64,000 nt of DNA, taken from Lachnospiraceae bacterium (GTDB taxonomy: Bacteria; Bacillota; Clostridia; Lachnospirales; Lachnospiraceae). The notes beneath the pieces are model-generated. The model ran no database searches. It was not told the DNA's origin and worked only from the letters and a program-made list of their open reading frames with translations. The stretch is from assembly GCA_910575835.1 (NCBI GenBank), contig CAJTGB010000008.1, positions 107,212 through 171,211 of the forward strand, given 5' to 3'. The position numbers were made by a program, and so were the translations under genes. Position 1 is the stretch's first letter. Each line of letters begins with the position of its first letter. Below are positions 26,295 to 34,094 of this stretch, piece by piece.

Positions 26295-27575
26295 GTGAGA
26301 TTAGAAATGGGACACATTTACATTAAGGATATTCAGTTTGCGGCTGAGTCTAAGATTGAAGACGGTATCCTTTATGTATCCGAAGAGGCCGTTAAAGCGG
26401 TTGCTCTCGAGGACGAGAAGATTAAGAGCGTATCTTTTGATATCGCAAAGCCAGGTGAGTCTGTAAGAATCACACCGGTTAAGGACGTCATCGAGCCAAG
26501 AGTTAAGGTGGAAGGAAGAGGTGGAATCTTCCCGGGCGTGATCGCTAAGGTTGATACCGTAGGCGAAGGCAAGACATATGCGCTTAAGGGTATGGCTGTT
26601 GTTACGGCTGGTAAGATCGTAGGTTTCCAGGAAGGTATCATCGATATGACTGGTCCGGGGGCAGATTACACACCATTTTCAAAGACACTGAATCTGGTTA
26701 TGGTATGTGAGCCGGTAGATGGCATTAAGCAGCATGATTATGAGAAGGCTGTACGTTTTGCAGGCTTCAGAGTTGCTGTATATCTTGGGGAACTGGCGCG
26801 CGAGCTTACTCCGGATGAGACAAAGGTATATGAGACATGCACGATCAAAGAAGGTATGGAGAAGTATCCGGATCTTCCGAGAGTTGCATATGTACAGATG
26901 CTTCAGAGCCAGGGCTTGCTGCATGATACATATGTATATGGTGTGGATGCTAAGAAGATCGTTCCGACTATCATGAGCCCGACAGAGATCATGGACGGAG
27001 CTATCGTGTCCGGTAACTGTGTATCCGCATGTGATAAGAACCCAACTTATGTTCATTTGAACAATCCTGTTGTTCACGATATGTTTGAACAGCACGGCAA
27101 GGCATTTAACTTCGTTTGCCACATCATTACGAACGAGAACGTATATCTGGCTGACAAGCAGCGTTCTTCTGACTGGACAGCGAAGTTATGTAAGATGTTA
27201 GACCTTGACGGCGTTATCGTATCTCAGGAAGGCTTCGGTAACCCGGATACTGACCTGATCATGAACTGTAAGAAGATCGAGGCAGAAGGCGTTAAGACTG
27301 TTATCATTACAGACGAGTACGCCGGACGCGACGGAAAGTCTCAGTCATTGGCTGACTCCGATCCGGCAGCAGATGCAGTTGTAACAGGCGGTAATGCAAA
27401 CCAGGTAATTATCCTGCCGAAACTTGACAAGGTAATTGGAACTTTGGATTATGTAACAAAGATTGCAGGTGCAAGTGAAGAGACGCTCCGCGAGGACGGA
27501 TCTCTTGAAGTTGAGCTTCAGGTACTTACAGGTGCAACCAATGAGACTGGTTTCAATAAGCTGAGTGCTAGATAA
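26295..27575 (+). CDS. grdE: Glycine reductase complex protein B proprotein (47-kDa type)
   Basis: A 426-residue proprotein. GTG 26295 is chosen because AAGGAGGG lies 8 nt upstream and family members begin MRLE. It is cleaved into two subunits; the site is the Asn-Cys pair in SGNCVSACDKN, with Cys242 becoming the N-terminal pyruvoyl group that binds glycine as a Schiff base. The numbering agrees with the position I recall for characterised GrdE. It works with the selenoprotein GrdB as substrate-specific protein B of glycine reductase. The gene is 17 nt upstream of grdB. Confidence 0.94.
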   Translation: MRLEMGHIYIKDIQFAAESKIEDGILYVSEEAVKAVALEDEKIKSVSFDIAKPGESVRITPVKDVIEPRVKVEGRGGIFPGVIAKVDTVGEGKTYALKGMAVVTAGKIVGFQEGIIDMTGPGADYTPFSKTLNLVMVCEPVDGIKQHDYEKAVRFAGFRVAVYLGELARELTPDETKVYETCTIKEGMEKYPDLPRVAYVQMLQSQGLLHDTYVYGVDAKKIVPTIMSPTEIMDGAIVSGNCVSACDKNPTYVHLNNPVVHDMFEQHGKAFNFVCHIITNENVYLADKQRSSDWTAKLCKMLDLDGVIVSQEGFGNPDTDLIMNCKKIEAEGVKTVIITDEYAGRDGKSQSLADSDPAADAVVTGGNANQVIILPKLDKVIGTLDYVTKIAGASEETLREDGSLEVELQVLTGATNETGFNKLSAR

Positions 27576-27592
27576 GAAGGGAGGATAAAAAC

Positions 27593-28903
27593 ATGGCTAA
27601 ATTAAAAGTAGTTCATTACATCAATCAGTTCTTTGCACAGATTGGTGGAGAAGAGAAAGCAGATTATCCGGCAGAACTTCGTGTTGGAGAGATTGTCGGA
27701 CCAGGTCAGGCATTGACACAGCAGTTCGGCGACGACGCTGAGATCATTGCTACAATTATTTGTGGAGATTCTTATTTCAATGAGAATCTTGATAAGGCAA
27801 AGGCAGATATCCTTGCCATGGTAAAAGAGCAGGCTCCAGATGTATTCGTAGCCGGTCCTGCATTCAACGCCGGACGTTACGGTGTTGCCTGCGGTACGAT
27901 CGCGGCAGCAGTTCAGGAAGAGCTTGGTATCCCGGCTGTTACGGGTATGTATGTAGAGAACCCTGGCGCTGATATGTTCAAGACCCAGGTGTATATCGTA
28001 TCTACGAAGAACAGCGCTGCAGGTATGAGAGACGCAGTTAAGAAGCTGGCTCCGTTAGCAGTTAAGATCGGAAGAGGCGAGGCGATCGGCGCTTCCTCAG
28101 AGGAAGGATATATGCCGAACGGTGTTCGTGTGAACTTCTTCGAGAAGGAGAGAGGATCTCTCCGTGCGGTTAAGATGCTGATTAAGAAGCTTGCTGACAA
28201 GCCGTTCGAGACAGAGTTCCCGATGCCAGACTTCGACAGAGTTGACCCGAATCCGGCAGTTAAGGATCTTGCTCACGCTAAGATCGCGCTTGTTACCTCC
28301 GGCGGTATCGTTCCGAAGGGCAATCCGGACCACATTGAGAGCTCCAGTGCTTCACACTACGGTGAGTATGATATCGCAGGTGTTATGGACTTGACAGAGG
28401 CGACATACGAGACAGCACACGGCGGATATGATCCGGTTTATGCAAATGAAGACTCTGACCGTGTATTACCGGTTGACGTACTTCGCGATATGGAAAAGGA
28501 AGGAAAGATTGGGGAGCTCCATCACCTGTTCTACACAACAACAGGTAATGGTACGGCTGTTGCATCATCCAAGGCTTTCGCTGCTGAGTTCTCTCAGAAG
28601 CTTAAGAACGATGGTGTTGACGCAGTAATCCTCACCTCCACATGAGGTACCTGTACTCGTTGCGGTGCAACGATGGTTAAAGAAGTAGAGAGAGCAGGAA
28701 TCCCTGTTGTACATATCTGTACAGTAACTCCTATTTCCATGACAGTTGGTGCTAACAGAATCGTACCGGCTATCGCAATTCCACATCCTCTTGGAAATCC
28801 TGCATTGGATGCAGATGAGGAGAAGAGCCTCCGTCGTAAGATCGTTGAGAAGGCACTGGTTGCCCTCGAGACCGAAGTAGACGGACAGACTATATTTGAT
28901 TAA
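27593..28903 (+). CDS. grdB: Glycine reductase protein B selenoprotein subunit (in-frame UGA)
   Basis: One 436-residue selenoprotein. The frame is interrupted by TGA at 28643-28645 and continues to 28903 in the same frame, with Sec351 in the context TST-U-GTCTRCG, the conserved GrdB site. A simple gene caller would split it into 350-residue and 76-residue pieces. Sec attacks the glycine Schiff base on GrdE and passes a carboxymethyl group to GrdA. A stem-loop lies just after the UGA. The N-terminus AKLKVVHYINQFFAQIGGEE is also standard. Requires SelABCD, which are not in this window. Confidence 0.95.
28643..28673 (+). promoter_or_regulatory. Putative SECIS element of grdB
   Basis: UGA at 28643-28645 is followed 11 nt later by a perfect 7-bp stem, TCGTTGC (28657-28663) with GCAACGA (28667-28673), capped by the loop GGT. 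A hairpin at this distance with a GU-containing loop is what SelB recognises in bacterial SECIS elements. Confidence 0.7.
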
Positions 28904-28958
28904 TTTTGGACAAATCAGAAAATTGTCCTTGCAGAATGTATTTTATTTTAATTTAATA

Positions 28959-28995
28959 AGTGATATAGTGTAACAAAGAGTTGCACTATATCACT
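28959..28995 (+). promoter_or_regulatory. Inverted repeat between grdB and trxB
   Basis: AGTGATATAGTG (28959-28970) has its exact complement CACTATATCACT (28984-28995), with extra pairing inside the loop. It ends 22 nt before the trxB start. It may be an mRNA processing or attenuation hairpin or an operator. Confidence 0.6.
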
Positions 28996-29017
28996 ATAAA
29001 AAAGGAGAAATTTCGTT

Positions 29018-29962
29018 ATGAGCAAAATTTATGACGTAATTGTCCTGGGCGCAGGTCCGGCAGGTTTGGCAGCAGGACTGTACGCAGGAAGAAGCCGTCT
29101 TTCTGTTCTGATCATCGAGAAGGGTCAGGACGGCGGACAGATTGCTATCACAGATGAGATCGAGAACTATCCTGGACAGACCGTAGAAGGTGAGTCAGGA
29201 CCGTCCCTGATCGCGAGAATGACAGAGCAGGCAGCAAAATTCGGCGCTGAGCGCGTATCTGATACGATTACAGAAGTATCCCTTGACGGAGAAGTTAAGG
29301 TGCTTAAGAGCGCGAAGGCTGAGTATCAGGGAAAGAACGTGATCATCGCTACAGGCGCTCATGCAAGGCCGATCGGCTGTAAGGGCGAGGCAGAGTATAT
29401 GGGCAAGGGTGTCTCTTACTGTGCTACCTGTGATGCAAACTTCTTCGAGGATTTTGAAGTATATGTAGTAGGCGGCGGAGATTCTGCTGTTGAGGAAGCT
29501 ATGTATCTGACGAAATTCGCAAGAAAAGTAACCATTATCCACAGAAGGAATGAGCTTCGTGCAGCGAAGTCCATTCAGGAGAAGGCGTTCAAGAATCCGA
29601 AGCTTGATTTCATGTGGGATTCTGTAGTAGAAGAGCTTGGCGGAGACGAGATCCTGTCCGAGATGACCGTTAAGAATGTGAAGACCGGAGAGATTACGAA
29701 GGTTACGGCAGACGAAGACGACGGTATGTTCGGTCTGTTTGGATTCATCGGAACCGTTCCGAATTCCAAGATTTTTGAAGGCATTATCGATATGGATGAG
29801 CGCGGATATATTAAGACGGATGAAGATATGCATACCAATATTCCAGGTGTTTACGCGGCTGGAGACGTTCGTATCAAGAGCTTAAGACAGGTAGTGACCG
29901 CGGCGGCTGACGGAGCGATCGCAGCAGTGCAGGTTGAGAGAAGCATGTCTGATTACTTCTAA
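29018..29962 (+). CDS. trxB: Thioredoxin reductase of the glycine reductase cluster
   Basis: A 314-residue flavoprotein. The FAD-binding motif is VLGAGPAGLAAGLYAGRS, the redox-active motif CATCD (about 133-137) and the NADPH-binding motif VVGGGDSAVEEAMYL. The C-terminal FAD segment is GVYAAGDVRIKSLRQVVTAAADGA. The residue after CATCD is Ala-Asn instead of the more frequent Gly. It passes electrons to the adjacent thioredoxin, which reduces the selenenyl-sulfide bond of GrdA. The gene starts with an AAAAGGAG site and follows grdB after 114 nt holding a large hairpin. Confidence 0.93.
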   Translation: MSKIYDVIVLGAGPAGLAAGLYAGRSRLSVLIIEKGQDGGQIAITDEIENYPGQTVEGESGPSLIARMTEQAAKFGAERVSDTITEVSLDGEVKVLKSAKAEYQGKNVIIATGAHARPIGCKGEAEYMGKGVSYCATCDANFFEDFEVYVVGGGDSAVEEAMYLTKFARKVTIIHRRNELRAAKSIQEKAFKNPKLDFMWDSVVEELGGDEILSEMTVKNVKTGEITKVTADEDDGMFGLFGFIGTVPNSKIFEGIIDMDERGYIKTDEDMHTNIPGVYAAGDVRIKSLRQVVTAAADGAIAAVQVERSMSDYF

Positions 29963-30000
29963 GAATATTCGTTGATATACCAGATTATTCTACAAAACTC

Positions 30001-30029
30001 TTGCAAATAAGCGCGCTTATTTATATAAT
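30001..30029 (+). promoter_or_regulatory. Internal promoter before trxA with a perfect palindrome in its spacer
   Basis: TTGCAA (30001-30006), 17 nt, TATAAT (30024-30029). The spacer is filled by the 18-nt perfect palindrome AAATAAGCGCGCTTATTT (30005-30022). A protein bound there would block RNA polymerase, so it is a strong operator candidate; the factor is unknown. Confidence 0.7.
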
Positions 30030-30116
30030 ATTGTCAAGCGGGAGCGTGTTTATAGGAATCTTGCCGTTACACAGCAGGATTTCCATATTACAAATCAATA
30101 AAGGAGGATGATAGAA

Positions 30117-30434
30117 ATGATAGATGTAGATAAGAACACATTCCAGACTGAGGTTCTGGAAGCAGAAGGTTATGTATTCGTTGACTTCTACGGCGACGGA
30201 TGCGTACCATGCCAGGCTTTGATGCCGAAGGTACATGAGTTCGCAGATAAGTACGGCGATAAGTTAAAATTCACATCTCTGAACACGACAAAGGCACGCC
30301 GCCTTGCGATCGGGCAGAAGATCCTCGGCCTTCCTGTAATGGCTATCTATAAGGATGGACAGAAGGTTGAAGAGGTTGTGAAGGAAGATGCAACTCCAGA
30401 GAGTATTGAAGCGATGATTCAGAAATATATCTAA
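30117..30434 (+). CDS. trxA: Thioredoxin of the glycine reductase cluster
   Basis: A 105-residue thioredoxin. ATG 30117 is preferred over ATG 30108 because AAGGAGG ends 9 nt before it and directly abuts the other. The active site is GCVPC (in [15 protein letters not shown]), not the common WCGPC; I recall that thioredoxins serving glycine reductase have this variant. The cis-Pro region [12 protein letters not shown] is present. Its role is to reduce GrdA after each turnover using electrons from TrxB. It seems to have its own promoter in addition to any readthrough. Confidence 0.93.
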   Translation: MIDVDKNTFQTEVLEAEGYVFVDFYGDGCVPCQALMPKVHEFADKYGDKLKFTSLNTTKARRLAIGQKILGLPVMAIYKDGQKVEEVVKEDATPESIEAMIQKYI

Positions 30435-30498
30435 TCGGATATAGTTCTTGATCATAGACAAATGTTTTTTACCACACAAGAAAGGAGAAAGCATAATT

Positions 30499-30972
30499 AT
30501 GGCTATTTTAGAAGGGAAAAAAGCAATAATTATCGGAGACCGTGATGGAATTCCGGGACCGGCGATCGCTGAGTGCGTACAGACTGCTGGTGCAGAAGTA
30601 GTATTTTCATCAACGGAATGTTTCGTCTGAACGAGCGCAGGCGCAATGGACTTAGAGAATCAGAAGAGGGTTAAGGATTTTGCTGACGAGTATGGTGCAG
30701 AGAACTTAGTAGTAGTTCTTGGTGCAGCAGAAGGCGAAGCTGCAGGTCTTGCAGCTGAGACTGTAACAGCAGGAGACCCGACATTCGCAGGTCCATTGAC
30801 AGGGGTCCAGCTTGGACTCACGGTATATCACGTATGTGAACCAGAGATGAAGGAAGAATTCGACGAAGCTGTTTATGACGAGCAGGTTAGTATGATGGAG
30901 ATGGTACTTGACGTTGACGATATCGTCAGCGAGATGAGTTCTATCAGAGATGAATTCTGTAAGTATTTGTAA
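30499..30972 (+). CDS. grdA: Glycine reductase selenoprotein A (in-frame UGA)
   Basis: A 157-residue selenoprotein that carries the carboxymethyl group from protein B to protein C as a Se-carboxymethyl-selenocysteine. ATG 30499 follows AAAGGAG. The frame reads through TGA at 30628-30630, giving Sec44 in [15 protein letters not shown]; both the context and the position match the well-known GrdA site. A gene caller would report only a C-terminal fragment from 30646. The adjacent cysteine forms a selenenyl-sulfide with Sec that TrxA reduces. A compact GC-rich segment (GAGCGCAGGCGC) directly follows the UGA and may be part of its SECIS. Confidence 0.95.
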
Positions 30973-31138
30973 GAAATAGGATTAAAGAGCGGGGCAGACT
31001 CTATGGTGACCCACCAGGGTCTTCCCCCTTTTTTCTACCCTGACGGGCGGGAAGCACCTTAGGGATAAGGACAGCGGGATGCCCGGACAGGATGCAATAC
31101 CCTTCGATATGAAGAAAAGAAAGGTGGTAAATAAGACA

Positions 31139-32677
31139 ATGAACAGTGTAATCAAAGGTGCCAGCTACGTGCTTGCACATACACCACAGATGGTGGTATA
31201 TAATGGAACAACCCAGACAACAGAGAGGATCGTTAATCCAGAGTCCGAATACCTGAAAGAGTTAGAAAGTCATCTGCGTTCCTATGAGGAATGTGTGAAC
31301 TACTGGCCAAACCAGGTATATATCGGCAATGCGACACCGGACGACCTTGCAGGCGTGGAATTCCCATATTATGACAAGGCAAAGGAAGGCGCAGAGAGAT
31401 ACGGCAAATACGGCGAGATCATGCCGGAAGAGGAGTTCATCCTTCTGGTACAGGCATGTGACCAGTTTGAGGTTGTCAAGATCGATAAGGACTTCGTAAG
31501 CGCGCACAAGGATGCATTTGCGGCAGACCCGATCATCACAGACGACATTGTTGCAAGGGTTGAGGCGGGCGTTGAGCTTGCTGAGATCGAGGCAGCGGTA
31601 AAAGACGAGCATGCAGAGGGAATCTATGTTGCGGGCAAGCTTGTTGCATGTGTAAAGAGAGCGCACGATATCGATGTGAACCTTTCCGCACACGTTATGC
31701 ATGAGAACCTGATGAGCAAGGCGTCAAGCGTACTGGCTCTGTTATACGGCGTTAAGAACGCAGGGATCAGCAAGGACGATATCGAGTATGTGATCGACTG
31801 TGCAGAGGAAGCCTGCGGTGATATGAATCAGAGAGGCGGCGGCAACTTCGCTAAGGCAGCAGCAGAGATCGCAGGTCTTAACAATGCGACAGGTTCCGAC
31901 AGCCGCGGATTCTGTGCAGGACCATCCCATGCATTGATCGAAGCAGCAGCTTTGGTAAAATCCGGCGCATACAAGTGCGTAGCTGTAACTGCCGGCGGAT
32001 GTACCGCGAAGCTTGGTATGAACGGCAAAGACCATGTGAAGAAGGGACTTCCGATCTTAGAGGATTGTCTGGCAGGCTTCTGTGTGATCCTGTCCGAGAA
32101 CGACGGAGAGAACCCGGAGATCAACCTTGACATTCTGGGACGCCACACTGTCGGAACCGGAAGCGCTCCGCAGAACGTTATCGGAAGCCTTGTTGCAGAT
32201 CCGCTCGAGAGAGCAGGACTTAAGATCACGGATATCGACAAATTCTCACCTGAAATGCAGAATCCAGATATCACAAAACCGGCAGGCGCAGGCGATGTGC
32301 CGATGGCCAACTATAAGATGATCGCAGCTCTGGCTGTAAAGCGCGGCGAGCTTGACAGAAAGGAACTTGCATCCTTCAGCGCCAACCATGGTCTTACAGG
32401 ATGGGCGCCGACACAGGGACATATCCCGTCAGGAGTACCATACATCGGATTCGCAAGAGAGGACATCCTTGCAGGCAAGATTAAGAATGCGATGATCATC
32501 GGAAAAGGAAGTCTGTTCCTTGGACGTATGACGAACCTGTTCGACGGTGTTTCCTTCGTGATCCAGGCAAATACAAAGGCAGAGGCAGAAGGCACGTCAG
32601 GCGTATCTGAGGAAGAGGTAAAGGGATTGATCGCAAAGGCGATGAAGGATTTCGCAGCTTCCCTGATTGCAGAGTAA
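31139..32677 (+). CDS. grdC: Glycine reductase protein C subunit beta
   Basis: A 512-residue protein from ATG 31139; upstream in-frame codons lack family similarity. It resembles beta-ketoacyl-ACP synthase III-like proteins and with GrdD forms protein C, which turns the carboxymethyl-selenoether of GrdA into acetyl phosphate. Recognisable pieces are GASYVLAHTPQMVVYNGTTQTTE at the N-terminus, RGGGNFAKAAAEIAGLNNATGSDSRGFCAGPSHALIEAAALVKSG in the middle, with a candidate active-site Cys, and FSANHGLTGWAPTQGHIPSG near the end. It is 14 nt upstream of grdD. Confidence 0.94.
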   Translation: MNSVIKGASYVLAHTPQMVVYNGTTQTTERIVNPESEYLKELESHLRSYEECVNYWPNQVYIGNATPDDLAGVEFPYYDKAKEGAERYGKYGEIMPEEEFILLVQACDQFEVVKIDKDFVSAHKDAFAADPIITDDIVARVEAGVELAEIEAAVKDEHAEGIYVAGKLVACVKRAHDIDVNLSAHVMHENLMSKASSVLALLYGVKNAGISKDDIEYVIDCAEEACGDMNQRGGGNFAKAAAEIAGLNNATGSDSRGFCAGPSHALIEAAALVKSGAYKCVAVTAGGCTAKLGMNGKDHVKKGLPILEDCLAGFCVILSENDGENPEINLDILGRHTVGTGSAPQNVIGSLVADPLERAGLKITDIDKFSPEMQNPDITKPAGAGDVPMANYKMIAALAVKRGELDRKELASFSANHGLTGWAPTQGHIPSGVPYIGFAREDILAGKIKNAMIIGKGSLFLGRMTNLFDGVSFVIQANTKAEAEGTSGVSEEEVKGLIAKAMKDFAASLIAE

Positions 32678-32691
32678 GGGGGACGGTAACG

Positions 32692-33846
32692 ATGGCAAAT
32701 AATATTGAGAGAATGATTGCCGATACCTTTATGGAGATGGCTCAGGGTCTTGAGACGGGAAGCTTTGGAAAGAGACCGAAGGTAGCTCTTACAGGTATGG
32801 GCAGCGAGCATGGAGAAGAGAACTCCATGAAGGCGGCCGTAGAGGCGGCAAAAGACGGGATTGACGTATATTATATCGGAACATTAGAGGCAGAAGGCGT
32901 TACAACCATCAAAGTGGCCAACGACGAGGAAGGCCATGACCGTATGGAAGAGATGCTGAAAAATAAAGAAGTAGACGCGGCAGTTACTATGCATTTCCCA
33001 TTCCCGATCGGCGTATCTACCGTGGGACGCTGCGTGACACCGGCTACAGCGAAGGAGATGTTCATCGCGAATACGACCGGAACATCCAGCACGGACCGTA
33101 TTGAAGGAATGATCAAGAATGCGATCTACGGAATCATCACTGCGAAGGCATGCGGCAATGCGAATCCGACCGTAGGTATCCTGAATGTTGACGGCGCCCG
33201 CCAGACGGAGAAGGCGTTGAAGCAGTTGCAGGAGAAGGGATATGATATCGCATTTGCAGAGTCCGGAAGGGCAGACGGCGGATGCGTTATGAGAGGAAAC
33301 GACGTGCTGCAGGCATCTCCTGACATTATGGTAACGGATTCTCTTACGGGAAATATCCTGGTTAAGATGTTATCCTCCTTCAACACAGGCGGAAGCTTCG
33401 AGGCAACAGGCTATGGCTATGGACCTGGAATCGGAGAAGGCTACGAGCAGTTAGTCATGATCGTATCAAGAGCAAGCGGCGCTCCAGTGATCGCCAATGC
33501 GATCCGCTATGCGGGACAGCTTGTAAGAGGCAAGGTGTTCGAGGTCGCGAAGGCAGAATTCGCAGCAGCGAAGAAAGCAGGCCTTAAGGAGATCTTAGAT
33601 GCGCTGAAGGCTTCCCAGAAGCCGGCGGCAGCGGAAGAGGACGTAAAGGAGCCTCCGAAGGAGATCGTAACTGCACAGATCGCAGGTATCGAGGTTATGG
33701 ATTTGGAGGATGCTGTTAAGGCACTGTGGAAGATCAATATCTATGCGGAGAGCGGAATGGGATGTACCGGACCGATCGTCCGTGTATCTGACGCGAACCT
33801 TGCGAAGGCCGAGGAAGAGCTTAAGAAAGCCGGATACATGAACTAA
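32692..33846 (+). CDS. grdD: Glycine reductase protein C subunit alpha
   Basis: A 384-residue protein related to phosphate acyltransferases (PlsX-like). It supplies the acetyl phosphate-forming part of protein C. Seen are KVALTGMGSEHGEENSMKAA near the start, GIITAKACGNANPTVGILNVDGARQTEKAL (about 147-176) and the C-terminal ESGMGCTGPIVRVSDANLAKAEEEL. The C-terminal extension after about residue 300 is Ala/Lys/Glu-rich. It ends the operon; a perfect hairpin terminator lies 60 nt downstream. ATP is then made from acetyl phosphate by acetate kinase elsewhere. Confidence 0.94.
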   Translation: MANNIERMIADTFMEMAQGLETGSFGKRPKVALTGMGSEHGEENSMKAAVEAAKDGIDVYYIGTLEAEGVTTIKVANDEEGHDRMEEMLKNKEVDAAVTMHFPFPIGVSTVGRCVTPATAKEMFIANTTGTSSTDRIEGMIKNAIYGIITAKACGNANPTVGILNVDGARQTEKALKQLQEKGYDIAFAESGRADGGCVMRGNDVLQASPDIMVTDSLTGNILVKMLSSFNTGGSFEATGYGYGPGIGEGYEQLVMIVSRASGAPVIANAIRYAGQLVRGKVFEVAKAEFAAAKKAGLKEILDALKASQKPAAAEEDVKEPPKEIVTAQIAGIEVMDLEDAVKALWKINIYAESGMGCTGPIVRVSDANLAKAEEELKKAGYMN

Positions 33847-33907
33847 AGGATTGGGCCGTACGGGACGGTGTTTTCGGCGGCTGTTCAGCTTGAATAGATG
33901 TGGATTT

Positions 33908-33945
33908 AAAGAAGAGTGGTGTCAAGACGCCACTTTTCTTTGTTT
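33908..33945 (+). terminator. Terminator of the glycine reductase operon
   Basis: A 14-bp stem, AAAGAAGAGTGGTG (33908-33921) with CGCCACTTTTCTTT (33928-33941), includes two G-T pairs and a 6-nt loop. It lies inside a reading frame open from 33900, which argues that translation of the next gene begins later. Confidence 0.85.
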
Positions 33946-34094
33946 GGGCCGGGTTCTATAATGGAACTGTACCTTATCTTGATAAGGGCGCGTGTGCTCT
34001 TGGCAGGATAGGGGTAGGAAGGTTAGTATTTTTTATGGAAGCGGTTTTGAGATTAGAGATTCCAGGTACATTTATAATACCCTGGAGACAGATC

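Noticed and set aside
28673..28903. A separate 76-residue protein after grdB
   Set aside because: It is in frame with grdB across a UGA selenocysteine codon and is the conserved C-terminus of GrdB.
30646..30972. A separate 108-residue protein
   Set aside because: It is the C-terminal part of GrdA after the selenocysteine codon at 30628.
33900..34094. N-terminal extension of the repeat protein from 33900
   Set aside because: The segment contains the glycine reductase operon terminator (33908-33941), and a better start with ribosome site and hydrophobic segment exists at 34095.
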